From NCBI GenBank assembly GCA_030831885.1, contig JAURKF010000313.1:1-22611 (forward strand): 22,611 bases of DNA. The letters run 5' to 3'. A model generated the notes under the pieces. The model made no database searches, was not told the origin of the DNA, and was given only the letters and a program-made list of their open reading frames with translations. Each line of letters opens with the position of its first letter. Within the stretch, counting starts at the first letter, position 1. This stretch comes from Flavobacteriales bacterium (GTDB taxonomy: Bacteria; Bacteroidota; Bacteroidia; Flavobacteriales; UA16). The translations under genes were made by a program, and so were the position numbers. Below are positions 1-7,449 of this stretch, one piece after another.

Positions 1-478
1 CAAAGAATCGACGATAGTATGGCGGATTGTAGTTCATCCGAAAACTGCTCATGTCGCTGAAGTTTTCAATGAGCAATCCCCAGTATGCTTCTTTCTCGCC
101 GAAGTTAATAGGGCCGTCTATGGCTTCTACCTTGAGTGTTTTTAGCCATTCTATCGCGACCGCAAGAAGAAGGTCGGCAGCCCTATCGTTATCAATACAC
201 TCGAAAAAACCGATTCCTCCGGTAATCTGCTTTTGAGCGTCGGAGTATTTTTTTGAATAAAAAGCAGCGATTCGTCCTATAGAAGTTCCGTTGTCGTCCA
301 ACAATAACCATCGGCGGGCATCACCATCGCGAAACAACTTGTTTTTATCCGGATTGAAAATACCTGCAATATCTTGCCGAATATGCGGAATGTAGTTCGC
401 ATCGTTATGGTAGATTTTTTCAGGCAGGCGAAGCCAGTTTTCTGCCTGACGCCTTGTGACGACCAATTCAATGCGCAT
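1..478 (-). CDS. GNAT-like N-acetyltransferase family protein, 5' part only (truncated by window edge)
   Basis: The minus strand is open from an ATG at 478 to the window edge, giving 159 codons with no stop. The visible N-terminal part reads MRIELVVTRRQAENWLRLP, then a conserved-looking DANYIPHIRQDI stretch, an N-P-D-K-N-K-LF segment, IGRIAAF (about residue 68), GGIGFFECIDND and DGPINFGEKEAYWGLL, ending at YNPPYYRRFF. From memory this pattern belongs to a family of roughly 380-aa Bacteroidota proteins annotated as GNAT acetyltransferases (YghO-like); the substrate is unknown. The acetyl-CoA-binding part would lie outside the window, so catalytic ability cannot be judged. The gene is divergent from the secreted-protein gene at 593, with 114 bases between the start codons. 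A TAnnTTTG-like box on the minus strand ends 7 bases before the ATG. Family assignment is moderate; the reading frame itself is convincing. Confidence 0.65.
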   Translation of the reverse strand, partial: MRIELVVTRRQAENWLRLPEKIYHNDANYIPHIRQDIAGIFNPDKNKLFRDGDARRWLLLDDNGTSIGRIAAFYSKKYSDAQKQITGGIGFFECIDNDRAADLLLAVAIEWLKTLKVEAIDGPINFGEKEAYWGLLIENFSDMSSFRMNYNPPYYRRFF

Positions 479-485
479 TAGGATT

Positions 486-493
486 CAAAATTG
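486..493 (-). promoter_or_regulatory. Candidate -7 box for the GNAT-like gene
   Basis: On the minus strand this reads CAATTTTG, matching 5 of the 6 fixed bases of the Bacteroidota -7 consensus TAnnTTTG. It ends 7 bases before the ATG at 478. I see no convincing -33 TTTG at the usual spacing. Support comes mainly from the same arrangement at other genes in the window. Confidence 0.35.
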
Positions 494-552
494 AATGCGA
501 ATTTATTCAGTCATTTGAAAGAAAAAATGATATCGGACAACCCTAGGTCGGT

Positions 553-560
553 TATTTTTG
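553..560 (+). promoter_or_regulatory. Candidate -7 box for the 593-3602 operon
   Basis: TATTTTTG is a full match to TAnnTTTG, the -7 element used by the Bacteroidota primary sigma factor. It lies 32 bases before the ATG at 593, which would give a leader of roughly 25 bases. A TTTG at 514-517 is too far upstream to be the -33 partner. Confidence 0.45.
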
Positions 561-592
561 TCTTTCTCTAGTAAACCAAACCAAAGCAAGTC

Positions 593-1024
593 ATGAAGTC
601 ATTGTTCGTTTTATGCGTAATTACTTTGAACGCGCTGTTGACTTTCGCGCAGAGTTTGCCTGTTGCCAAGGTGCAGCAAGCCTACAGCGCTGAAGAAATC
701 GCTGCCATGTCCGAAAATCAACTTACCGCTCTAGCTTTCAGGGCGGAAAAACTCTGTTGGTTCGAGGAAGTTAAAAATTCATCCGAATCCACGTGGTATA
801 CATTGTCGGATCGCATGGGCAATCCTGTGATACTGACCGACGCAATGGTGAGCGATTTTAATCCATTATTATTCAACTTGCCACAGCAATCGAACCGATG
901 CGAGAATTTGCCGGTGCAAACGGATTCCGGTAAACACTATTTGTTGATCGTGCGATCCGACGAGATGATGAAAAAAGAGTGGCAACGCCGCGTAGTCAAA
1001 AACTCAAAATCCTCTGCCAAGTAA
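593..1024 (+). CDS. Small secreted protein of unknown function, paired with a T9SS cargo gene
   Basis: This 143-aa protein has a clear signal peptide: a lysine at position 2, a hydrophobic core and likely cleavage near LLTFA-Q20. The mature part is short, begins with an Ala/Glu-rich helical stretch (about 28-55) and has only two cysteines, C55 and C103, which could form one disulfide after export. The C-terminus is basic (KKEWQRRVVKNSK). I recognise no family and no catalytic motif. The stop codon is one base from the ATG of the 858-aa T9SS cargo protein, so the two are almost certainly co-transcribed and may be translationally coupled. That placement suggests an accessory envelope protein, perhaps a partner of the cargo, but this is inference only. 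The start fits the signal peptide well and there is a -7-like box upstream. Confidence 0.8.
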   Translation: MKSLFVLCVITLNALLTFAQSLPVAKVQQAYSAEEIAAMSENQLTALAFRAEKLCWFEEVKNSSESTWYTLSDRMGNPVILTDAMVSDFNPLLFNLPQQSNRCENLPVQTDSGKHYLLIVRSDEMMKKEWQRRVVKNSKSSAK

Positions 1025-1025
1025 T

Positions 1026-3602
1026 ATGAAAAAGATACTCCTATCCTTCTTATGCGCTATGACGTTCTGTGCATCGTTTGCACAGTCAGAGGTCTTTAAT
1101 ATCGGCGATGGGAACACATACACCGGCTGCGATGCAATTATGCATGATAGTAATGGTGGCTTGGTGCCATACTCGCCGAGTTCAAATAACTCAACAACGC
1201 TTTGTCCCGGTCCCGGTGAGACACAGGTGAATCTTTATTTCCTTGGATTCGATCTTTCTGCCGGAGATGAACTTTCTATATACGATGGAAGCAGCACTGC
1301 TGCGCCGTTAATTGGCACATACAGCGGAACAGAATTGCTTTTTCAAACGATTAGTGCTTCTGCCACAAATGCAACAGGATGCCTGACGGTAACTTTTACT
1401 TCGAATGCCGACAATAACGTAGGTGATTTCTCCATACGCATTTTCTGCGGTATCCCGTGTGATTTTCCTATTGCTGAGATGTATGCCGATGCCGATACCA
1501 TGAAGATTTGCCCGGGTGAATCGGTTGAATTTTATGGTGGTAATTCTTCTATTGATCCTGCTGAGTGGTTATGGGATTTCGGCGATGGTACCACCGATAA
1601 TTCGACTTGGTCGGTTGTGCAACATACATTTTCAGAACCGGGCGGCTACCGCGTGCGTTTGTACATACAAGATGAAAACGGATGTGCAAGCCTGAATATT
1701 CCTGAAATCGTTGTACTGGTATCCACACCATATGTGTTTGATGTGACGGTAAGCGATGATTATTTCTGCACAGGAAACCCCATTCTTCTCGGCACTCAAT
1801 CATATACCGACTCTACCACAACCGGTTTTGGAAATGAAACACAGAATGGTAATACCGTCACCTGGATTGAAGACAACAGCGTAGTATTCGACAATGGAGT
1901 ATACATCCCCGATAACCAGGGTTGCTTATATACCGATATTTTGTTCAACCAATTTGGCCCGGCTACTATCACCAGCGCAGCTGATTTTTCCAATATTTAT
2001 TTCAGTATTGAGCACAGTTTCGTAGGGGATATAACCATCAGTATCATTTGTCCGGACGGCTCGGTGATGAGTATTTTCCCAGAGGCTGGTGGATCGGGTA
2101 CATTTCTCGGTGAGCCAATCGATGACGAGTCAGGAACTCCGGGGGTGGGCTATGAATATTCCTTTTCGCCAAACTCTACAGGTGGTACCTGGATGGAGTA
2201 CGTTGGCGGTGGCGGTGGCTCTCCAATTCCTGCCGGTGATTATGAGCCGGAAGGTTCATTCGATGATTTGATTGGTTGCCCTATGAATGGCACATGGCAA
2301 TTGGAAGTGTGCGATATTGTAGGTGCTGATGACGGCTATGTATTCGAATTCGGAATTCAATTCGCACCCCAGTTTTATCCCAACGTATTGCAGTTTACTC
2401 CGGTTGTTGGCAGTGGCTGCGATTCGAGCTACTGGGATCAGCAGAGTCTATTGACGCAAGTAGGCCCCGATTGCGACTGGGCTATTTTCGATCCAACTGA
2501 ACCGGGAGTCTATACGTTCGAATATCATGTAATGAACGATTTCGGTTGCGAATTCACCAATGCGGTTACCGTTACAGCTGTTGCACCTCCTGATGTTAAT
2601 GTGGAAGATATCCCCTTGTGCATTGGTGCAAATAATCAATTGCAAGCTGTAGTTGAAAATGCTATTTCAGGAGTAGGTTATGCTTATGCCTGGTCACCAT
2701 CAACCGGACTTTCAAGCCCGGTTATTGCATCTCCTACTGTTTCCAATATAACAGATGAAACGACTTACACGGTTACAGTCACAGCCATTGGGTTGGACAA
2801 TTGTTCGGGTAGTGACCAAGCCACCGTTGTACTGGTTCCGCAACTTGTGCCAACACTATCTCCCCAATATGACTGCGATGCGGAATATCCTGTTTTCCTT
2901 TTCTGCGAACCACAGGTAAATACTTCGGCAACTTATGCATGGACGATGGATGGTGATATTGTTCCCGGTGGTTTGAATGATACACTGGAAGTCAACGACG
3001 ATGGGCACTACCAATTGGTGGTGACCGATGCAGCTTGTGGAACATCTGAAACGGTTGATTTCTATGTAGCACCTCCGCTCAATATTGCCGATCGTATTAT
3101 GCGTCCTTGCACGGAAACACTACCGGTCGATATCATCATGGAAGACCAGTTTCAAGACATCATCTGGTCGTGGGACCACTATGGTAGTGATGATAATTAT
3201 CCGCAAGGCATAACAGACTCACTTGGATTCTATGATCAGGCTTCTTACAATACAAATATTCCCGGTTACTATATCATACATGTGCAACAAGAAGATTGCA
3301 CTCAAGAGGGAACAATTGTTCTGCGCTTTGAACCTGAAGAATGCATTTTAGTCATCCCCAATATCATAACGCCCAATGGTGATGGTGATAATGATACATT
3401 CGATGTTACCAGTATTGGCCGATACCCAAGAAGTACCTGCCAGATATATAATCGCTGGGGAAATCTGGTTTTTGAAGATCTCGATTATAATGGAACCTGG
3501 AATGCCGATGGAAGTCCGGATGGTGTTTACTATTACATTGTAGGAGTAAACAAAAATTCAGGAATGGAATATTACAGCGGCGATCTCACGATTATTCGTT
3601 AA
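1026..3602 (+). CDS. Multidomain secreted protein with T9SS type B (gliding motility-associated) C-terminal sorting domain
   Basis: This is an 858-aa predicted cell-surface or secreted protein. Residues 1-20 are a Sec signal peptide ending ASFAQ. Residues about 21-140 look like a CUB domain (paired cysteines, LSIYDGSS, a GDFSIRIFCG end). About 147-235 is a PKD domain with the WDFGDGT signature at about 183. About 305-445 resembles a proprotein-convertase P (Homo B) domain (SFVGDITISIICPDG, a Gly-rich loop, NGTWQLEVCD). About 455-770 holds cysteine-bearing Ig-like beta repeats. About 774-858 is the sorting domain: IPNIITPNGDGDNDTF, IYNRWGNLVFE, WNADGSPDGVYYYIV. In the known T9SS pathway that domain is recognised and removed at the outer membrane. 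No protease triad is present, so the P domain is not attached to a peptidase. A role in adhesion or carbohydrate binding is likely but unproven. It is the second gene of its operon and is followed by a terminator. Confidence 0.9.
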   Translation: MKKILLSFLCAMTFCASFAQSEVFNIGDGNTYTGCDAIMHDSNGGLVPYSPSSNNSTTLCPGPGETQVNLYFLGFDLSAGDELSIYDGSSTAAPLIGTYSGTELLFQTISASATNATGCLTVTFTSNADNNVGDFSIRIFCGIPCDFPIAEMYADADTMKICPGESVEFYGGNSSIDPAEWLWDFGDGTTDNSTWSVVQHTFSEPGGYRVRLYIQDENGCASLNIPEIVVLVSTPYVFDVTVSDDYFCTGNPILLGTQSYTDSTTTGFGNETQNGNTVTWIEDNSVVFDNGVYIPDNQGCLYTDILFNQFGPATITSAADFSNIYFSIEHSFVGDITISIICPDGSVMSIFPEAGGSGTFLGEPIDDESGTPGVGYEYSFSPNSTGGTWMEYVGGGGGSPIPAGDYEPEGSFDDLIGCPMNGTWQLEVCDIVGADDGYVFEFGIQFAPQFYPNVLQFTPVVGSGCDSSYWDQQSLLTQVGPDCDWAIFDPTEPGVYTFEYHVMNDFGCEFTNAVTVTAVAPPDVNVEDIPLCIGANNQLQAVVENAISGVGYAYAWSPSTGLSSPVIASPTVSNITDETTYTVTVTAIGLDNCSGSDQATVVLVPQLVPTLSPQYDCDAEYPVFLFCEPQVNTSATYAWTMDGDIVPGGLNDTLEVNDDGHYQLVVTDAACGTSETVDFYVAPPLNIADRIMRPCTETLPVDIIMEDQFQDIIWSWDHYGSDDNYPQGITDSLGFYDQASYNTNIPGYYIIHVQQEDCTQEGTIVLRFEPEECILVIPNIITPNGDGDNDTFDVTSIGRYPRSTCQIYNRWGNLVFEDLDYNGTWNADGSPDGVYYYIVGVNKNSGMEYYSGDLTIIR

Positions 3603-3620
3603 TCCATCAAAATAAAATTG

Positions 3621-3651
3621 AAAAGCTGCCCATCGAGGCAGCTTTTTTTTT
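3621..3651 (+). terminator. Rho-independent terminator of the T9SS cargo operon
   Basis: A 10-bp perfect stem (AAAAGCTGCC / GGCAGCTTTT) around the six-base loop CATCGA runs into an uninterrupted T tract ending at 3651. It begins 18 bases after the stop codon of the cargo gene and sits before the promoter region of the helicase gene, isolating the two units. Confidence 0.92.
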
Positions 3652-3661
3652 GAGCGCCACT

Positions 3662-3669
3662 CATATTTG
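3662..3669 (+). promoter_or_regulatory. Candidate -7 box for the helicase gene
   Basis: CATATTTG (5 of 6 fixed bases of TAnnTTTG) ends 11 bases before the ATG at 3681, predicting a leader of only about 5 bases. The same octamer stands before hemF, and ATATTTG also precedes the LysM gene. No clear -33 element is seen; the preceding terminator occupies that space. Confidence 0.4.
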
Positions 3670-3680
3670 CACAAGTAATT

Positions 3681-5549
3681 ATGGACGCTATCGACGAATT
3701 GGGAAAGCTTGCATCGGTGCTTCGCATTGAGCAACGCGAAGATTATGCATTGCACGATGCGTGGCTAAAACAGTCAAGCATTCAAGAGCGCAAACGCAAT
3801 GGCATTACGTGGTTCCCTTTGCGTATCGTTGAAACCGGATTTGGTATCGGCTCCTACCCATTCATTGTGGTGGAGCGCAATCCGGGCGACAAGCTTGAGC
3901 ATAGGTTCCAGAGTGCCGCACCGGTTTCGGTATTCTCGGCCGCCGACGGGAATAGTGATTTCTTTCTAAACGGGACCATTGGTTATGTGGATGATCAGCG
4001 AATGAAAATCACATTCTTCCTGGACGAGCTACCCGATTGGATGGATGATGGAAAGCTGGGTGTGAACCTGCTGTTCGATACCCGCACATATGATGAGATG
4101 TTCAAAGCTCTCAGCCAGCTTATCAACGTGGAGAAGGGACGATTGAAGCAGCTGCGCGACGTAATATTGGGTTACAAGGAACCATCGTTCAAATCGTTCA
4201 CAGGTCAATATTCACCGCTGTTGAATGATTCGCAGAATCGTGCATTAAAAACGATTTGCACCGCTGAAGACATCGCCATAGTGCATGGTCCGCCGGGAAC
4301 CGGAAAAACAACCACACTTGTTGAGGCAACACTCGAAGTACTCAAGGATGAGAAACAAATTATGGTTTGCGCCCCAAGCAATGCAGCCACGGATCATTTG
4401 GCGAAATGTCTTGCTGCTAAAGGCTTGCGTGTTGTGCGCATTGGCAACCTTGCTAAAGTCGAATCCGATAACACCGCCCTTACGCTCGATGTGTTGTTGC
4501 AGCAGGAAAAAGATTTTAAACAGATTAAAGAACTGAAACGTCGCGCGCTCGATTTGAGAAAAATGGGTGGCAAGTACAAGCGTTCGTTCGGTAGAGAAGA
4601 GGCAGAGCAACGCAAACTTATTTTTCATGAGGCCCGTCAGATAAGTCGGGAAGCGCGTGAACTAGAATCGTATCTCATTCAAAAAGTGCTCAATGATGCA
4701 CAGGTTATTGCATGCACGCTCATCGGATCATCTTCTGATGATTTGTCTGGTCGACGGTTTTCTACAGTGATAATCGACGAAGCAGCGCAGGGCATAGAAC
4801 CGGCTGTATGGGTTCCTATACTTCGCGCCGAGCGAGTGGTGATGGCGGGCGACCCATATCAGTTACCACCCACGGTGAAAAGTCAGGATGCTGCATCCAA
4901 GGGCCTTACGGTTACATTGCTTGAAAAGGCCATAAAACGATTGAGTGAAGTAGGGTTGCTGAATGTTCAGTATCGCATGCACGCTGCTATCATGGCCTTC
5001 TCGAATCGGAAGTTTTATAAAGATGAATTGACAGCCCATGAAAGTGTCGCAGCGCGCACACTCGGAAATTCGATACCGGTCGAGTTCATTGATACTGCCG
5101 GTTGTGGCTTCGAAGAACAGGCGGGAGAAGAGGGAGATTCACGAAGCAATCCTGAAGAAATCATGATCCTTCGTAAACATTTTGATCAATTGAAGATGGA
5201 AATACCGGATCCATGGAGTGCTGCTGTTATTTCGCCTTATAGGGCGCAAGTAGAATTGCTGCAGCAGGAGTTTGCGGGATTACAGAACGTTGCTGTGAAT
5301 ACTATCGATTCCTTTCAGGGACAAGAGCGCGATGTGGTTTATCTCAGCTTGGTGCGCAGCAATGAAAAGGGAGAAATCGGCTTCTTGCGTGATTATCGCA
5401 GAATGAATGTTGCCATGACACGAGCGCGGAAGAAACTGGTTATTATTGGAGACAGTGCGACCCTTGGGAATGATCGTTTTTTCGCTGAGTTTTTAGAGTA
5501 CACCGAATCTATTGCAGGTTACCGCACAGCGTGGGAATTCATGTATTGA
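3681..5549 (+). CDS. IGHMBP2-like superfamily 1 DNA/RNA helicase (AAA_11/AAA_12 type)
   Basis: This 622-aa ATP-dependent helicase has a full set of SF1 Upf1-like motifs. Walker A GPPGTGKTT is at about 203-211, motif Ia (APSNAATD) at about 234, Walker B DEAAQ at 366-370, motif III GDPYQLPPTV from 390, motif IV QYRMH at 430-434, motif V with DSFQGQERD from 543, and motif VI AMTRAR at 578-583. Residues 1-190 form the N-terminal beta-barrel/stalk region typical of the SMUBP-2 group. The insert between Walker A and B (about 265-345, Lys/Arg/Glu rich) is the expected coiled region. Bacterial members have about this length and lack the R3H and zinc-finger tails of the human protein. Cellular role in bacteria is poorly known; nucleic-acid unwinding is inferred from the motifs. 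Cytoplasmic. It is a single-gene unit whose stop is one base from the stop of convergent pcm. Confidence 0.93.
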   Translation: MDAIDELGKLASVLRIEQREDYALHDAWLKQSSIQERKRNGITWFPLRIVETGFGIGSYPFIVVERNPGDKLEHRFQSAAPVSVFSAADGNSDFFLNGTIGYVDDQRMKITFFLDELPDWMDDGKLGVNLLFDTRTYDEMFKALSQLINVEKGRLKQLRDVILGYKEPSFKSFTGQYSPLLNDSQNRALKTICTAEDIAIVHGPPGTGKTTTLVEATLEVLKDEKQIMVCAPSNAATDHLAKCLAAKGLRVVRIGNLAKVESDNTALTLDVLLQQEKDFKQIKELKRRALDLRKMGGKYKRSFGREEAEQRKLIFHEARQISREARELESYLIQKVLNDAQVIACTLIGSSSDDLSGRRFSTVIIDEAAQGIEPAVWVPILRAERVVMAGDPYQLPPTVKSQDAASKGLTVTLLEKAIKRLSEVGLLNVQYRMHAAIMAFSNRKFYKDELTAHESVAARTLGNSIPVEFIDTAGCGFEEQAGEEGDSRSNPEEIMILRKHFDQLKMEIPDPWSAAVISPYRAQVELLQQEFAGLQNVAVNTIDSFQGQERDVVYLSLVRSNEKGEIGFLRDYRRMNVAMTRARKKLVIIGDSATLGNDRFFAEFLEYTESIAGYRTAWEFMY

Positions 5550-5550
5550 C

Positions 5551-6204
5551 TTAATGAACCGAGGTTCGCTTTTCCAACATCGGCACAAATGAGAATTCAC
5601 CGTGATAGCTGCTGTTGAAAGTCCCGTCTTCCTGTTCCTGAACAACCATCATTTTTTGCACTTTTCCTGCGCCGAATGGCATAACGAGCAATCCGCCCGG
5701 TTTTAATTGCATGAGCAATTCCTCCGGTACTTTTGGAACTGCACATGTGCACAATATCCGGTCAAACGGGGCAAGTGCAGGCAATCCCTTGAAACCATCA
5801 CCGTAACTAAGGTAGGGTTTGTAGGCCATTTGTTCGAGTAAATCCTTGGCGTTAAGGTAGAGCAGTTTTTGCCGCTCTATGGAGTAAACTTTAGCTTTCA
5901 ACTCGCATAGGACAGCAGTTTGAAAGCCACTTCCGGTGCCAATTTCCAGTACTTTCATCCCAGGCTCAAGCTTGAGTAAACTGGTTTGAGTGGCAACTGT
6001 AAATGGATGTGAAATGGTTTGGTCTGCGCCAATTTGAAATGCCTTATTGTTATAGGCGAATTCTAAAAAAGCACTGCTCAAGAAATAGTGACGGGGTACA
6101 GCAAACATGGCATCCAATACGCGTTGATCGGTTATGCCCATACCTCTTATTTCTTCTATTAGCTTCTTTCTAAGCCCCTTATGTCTGTATGAATCTTCCA
6201 ACAT
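5551..6204 (-). CDS. pcm: Protein-L-isoaspartate(D-aspartate) O-methyltransferase
   Basis: This 217-aa enzyme uses S-adenosylmethionine to methylate isoaspartyl residues in aged proteins, starting their repair to aspartate. The family hallmark upstream of the SAM site is present as GADQTISHPFTVATQT (about residues 60-75; usual form GQGQTISQPY). SAM motif I is VLEIGTGSGFQTAVL, followed by an acidic motif with VYSIER. A later GDGFKGLPALAPFDRILCTCA stretch and KPGGLLVMPFG match motifs II and III. Length is normal for bacterial Pcm. The predicted protein is cytoplasmic. It is transcribed toward the helicase gene, with one base between the stop codons and no terminator between them, and it shares a roughly 100-base divergent promoter region with the Gfo/Idh gene. 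A TAGATTTA box ends 9 bases before the ATG. Confidence 0.95.
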   Translation of the reverse strand: MLEDSYRHKGLRKKLIEEIRGMGITDQRVLDAMFAVPRHYFLSSAFLEFAYNNKAFQIGADQTISHPFTVATQTSLLKLEPGMKVLEIGTGSGFQTAVLCELKAKVYSIERQKLLYLNAKDLLEQMAYKPYLSYGDGFKGLPALAPFDRILCTCAVPKVPEELLMQLKPGGLLVMPFGAGKVQKMMVVQEQEDGTFNSSYHGEFSFVPMLEKRTSVH

Positions 6205-6213
6205 AGCTGAAGC

Positions 6214-6221
6214 TAAATCTA
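6214..6221 (-). promoter_or_regulatory. Candidate -7 box for pcm
   Basis: The minus strand reads TAGATTTA, 5 of the 6 fixed bases of TAnnTTTG, ending 9 bases before the pcm start at 6204. It would give a leader of only a few bases. Confidence 0.33.
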
Positions 6222-6238
6222 AGGACCTGTTTCATTCT

Positions 6239-6280
6239 CCATGCAGTGTTGAAAATTAAAAATTAACCATGGAGTGTAGA
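6239..6280. repeat. Imperfect 14-bp direct repeat between pcm and the Gfo/Idh gene (possible operator)
   Basis: CCATGCAGTGTTGA at 6239-6252 and CCATGGAGTGTAGA at 6267-6280 agree at 12 of 14 positions with a 28-base offset. The region between is A/T-rich. The second copy would cover the -33 area of the Gfo/Idh promoter if transcription starts near 6306. Nested in it is an inverted pair, CTCCATG (6237-6243) and CATGGAG (6268-6274). A transcription-factor site is a guess from position and repetition. Confidence 0.35.
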
Positions 6281-6293
6281 CATGCTGAATTCG

Positions 6294-6301
6294 AATTTTT
6301 G
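6294..6301 (+). promoter_or_regulatory. Candidate -7 box that decides the Gfo/Idh start
   Basis: AATTTTTG (5 of 6 fixed bases of TAnnTTTG) ends 4 bases before the ATG at 6306. It lies inside the extra 24 bases that an upstream ATG at 6282 would translate. If real, the mRNA starts at or next to 6306, excluding the upstream start. Confidence 0.35.
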
Positions 6302-6305
6302 TGGT

Positions 6306-7334
6306 ATGACCGAAAAGCTGAAAATAGGAGTGCTGGGTGCAGGGCATTTGGGTAAAATCCATATGAAGTGCATACTCGAATTACCCGAAGTGTATGAGCT
6401 CATTGGTTTTTATGATTCGAACGCGGAGCATGCTAAGGCAGCTGCCGAACAGTTTTCGACTATGGCTTTTCACAATGCCATGTCGCTCATTGAGGCATGC
6501 GATGTTGTCGATATTGTAACACCAACGGGCAATCACTATGAAAGTGCTTCTATGGCAATTCGAAGTTTGAAGCATGTGTTCATCGAGAAGCCTGTTACGA
6601 GCACCTCAGAAGAGGCACGATCACTTATTGCGCTTGCAAAGGAAGCCGGCGTTAAGGTTCAGGTAGGACATGTGGAGCGATTCAACCCGGCATTTCAGGC
6701 GGTTAAAGCACATTTGAATCAGCCACGGTTTATTGAAACTCACCGCCTGGCGCAATTCAATCCGCGTGGCACGGATGTATCAGTAGTCCTCGATCTCATG
6801 ATACATGACATCGACATAATATTGTCTGTAACAGGCGCTAATGCCCGCCGCATCTCGGCCAGTGGCGTTGCTGTTCTCAGCGATACCCCGGACATCGCCA
6901 ATGCACGTATTGAGCTGGATAATGGTTGTGTTGCCAACCTGACCGCTAGTCGCATATCCCTCAAAAACATGCGAAAGACCCGCTTTTTTCAGCGCGACGC
7001 CTATATATCGGTCGATTTTCTTCAAAAAGAAGCCGAAATCGTACGAATGAAAGAAGTGGTAGGTGAGCCGGATCCATTTTCTGTTACCATTGAACTCGGC
7101 GACAATCGGGGGCATAAAGAAATTCTTTTCGATAAACCAAGCATACCTGCTACCAATGCTATTCGCGATGAGCTGGCGTCTTTGGCCCACTGTATTCATG
7201 CGAATGAATTTCCGGAAGTGTCGTTGCAGGATGGAACGCGTGCACTTGAAGTCGCCCTCCAGGTTCTTGAAAAGATGGCTCAGCATGTACTTATTCAAGA
7301 TCCTGAGGTTCAGCCCCCGAGCGATTTCAATTAA
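6306..7334 (+). CDS. Gfo/Idh/MocA family NAD(P)-dependent oxidoreductase
   Basis: From the ATG at 6306 the protein is 342 aa (an in-frame ATG at 6282 would add eight poorly fitting residues). The N-terminal Rossmann domain begins directly with KLKIGVLGAGHLGKIHMKC. The family signature FIEKPVTST follows at about residue 95, with the lysine of EKP expected in the active site. The C-terminal half contains VGHVERFNPAF, RFIETHRLAQFNPRGTDVSV and VLDLMIHDIDI, whose histidine is the usual catalytic partner. These proteins oxidise or reduce sugar and nucleotide-sugar hydroxyls. The VGHxERFNPA plus LMIHDID combination recalls UDP-GlcNAc 3-dehydrogenases (GnnA type), but that is memory-based and no GnnB-like aminotransferase is seen. 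Just downstream lie a lipoprotein and a sugar-phosphate transferase, so a role in envelope sugar synthesis is reasonable though unproven. Confidence 0.9.
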   Translation: MTEKLKIGVLGAGHLGKIHMKCILELPEVYELIGFYDSNAEHAKAAAEQFSTMAFHNAMSLIEACDVVDIVTPTGNHYESASMAIRSLKHVFIEKPVTSTSEEARSLIALAKEAGVKVQVGHVERFNPAFQAVKAHLNQPRFIETHRLAQFNPRGTDVSVVLDLMIHDIDIILSVTGANARRISASGVAVLSDTPDIANARIELDNGCVANLTASRISLKNMRKTRFFQRDAYISVDFLQKEAEIVRMKEVVGEPDPFSVTIELGDNRGHKEILFDKPSIPATNAIRDELASLAHCIHANEFPEVSLQDGTRALEVALQVLEKMAQHVLIQDPEVQPPSDFN

Positions 7335-7410
7335 TCAAAACGCGACTTTTTAACAAAGGCAATTTTTCAGATTTTGGTCAGTTAACCACGTGCGCTTCGA
7401 TGCGCGTACC

Positions 7411-7418
7411 TTAATTTG
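7411..7418 (+). promoter_or_regulatory. Candidate -7 box for the lipoprotein / sugar transferase unit
   Basis: TTAATTTG (5 of 6 fixed bases of TAnnTTTG) lies 31 bases before the ATG at 7450. The 9-mer CTTAATTTG is found identically before the M16 operon at 11321-11329, which raises confidence that it is a promoter part. Confidence 0.35.
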
Positions 7419-7449
7419 CCAACCTTTTTAATTGAACTTGCGAAGCATT

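Noticed and set aside
277..471. 64-codon minus-strand open frame
   Set aside because: It lies inside the GNAT-like gene in another frame on the same strand; the GNAT frame is longer, runs off the edge and has recognisable conserved blocks.
6282..6305. Upstream ATG start for the Gfo/Idh protein
   Set aside because: It adds MLNSNFCG before a normal Rossmann start and would make the -7-like box coding. The ATG at 6306 fits better.
6780..7298. 172-codon minus-strand open frame
   Set aside because: Antisense shadow of the Gfo/Idh gene, whose plus-strand frame carries clear motifs.
7391..7406. GCGC-TTCGAT-GCGC inverted repeat before the lipoprotein gene
   Set aside because: Arms of only four bases and no T tract; too weak to call a hairpin, terminator or operator.
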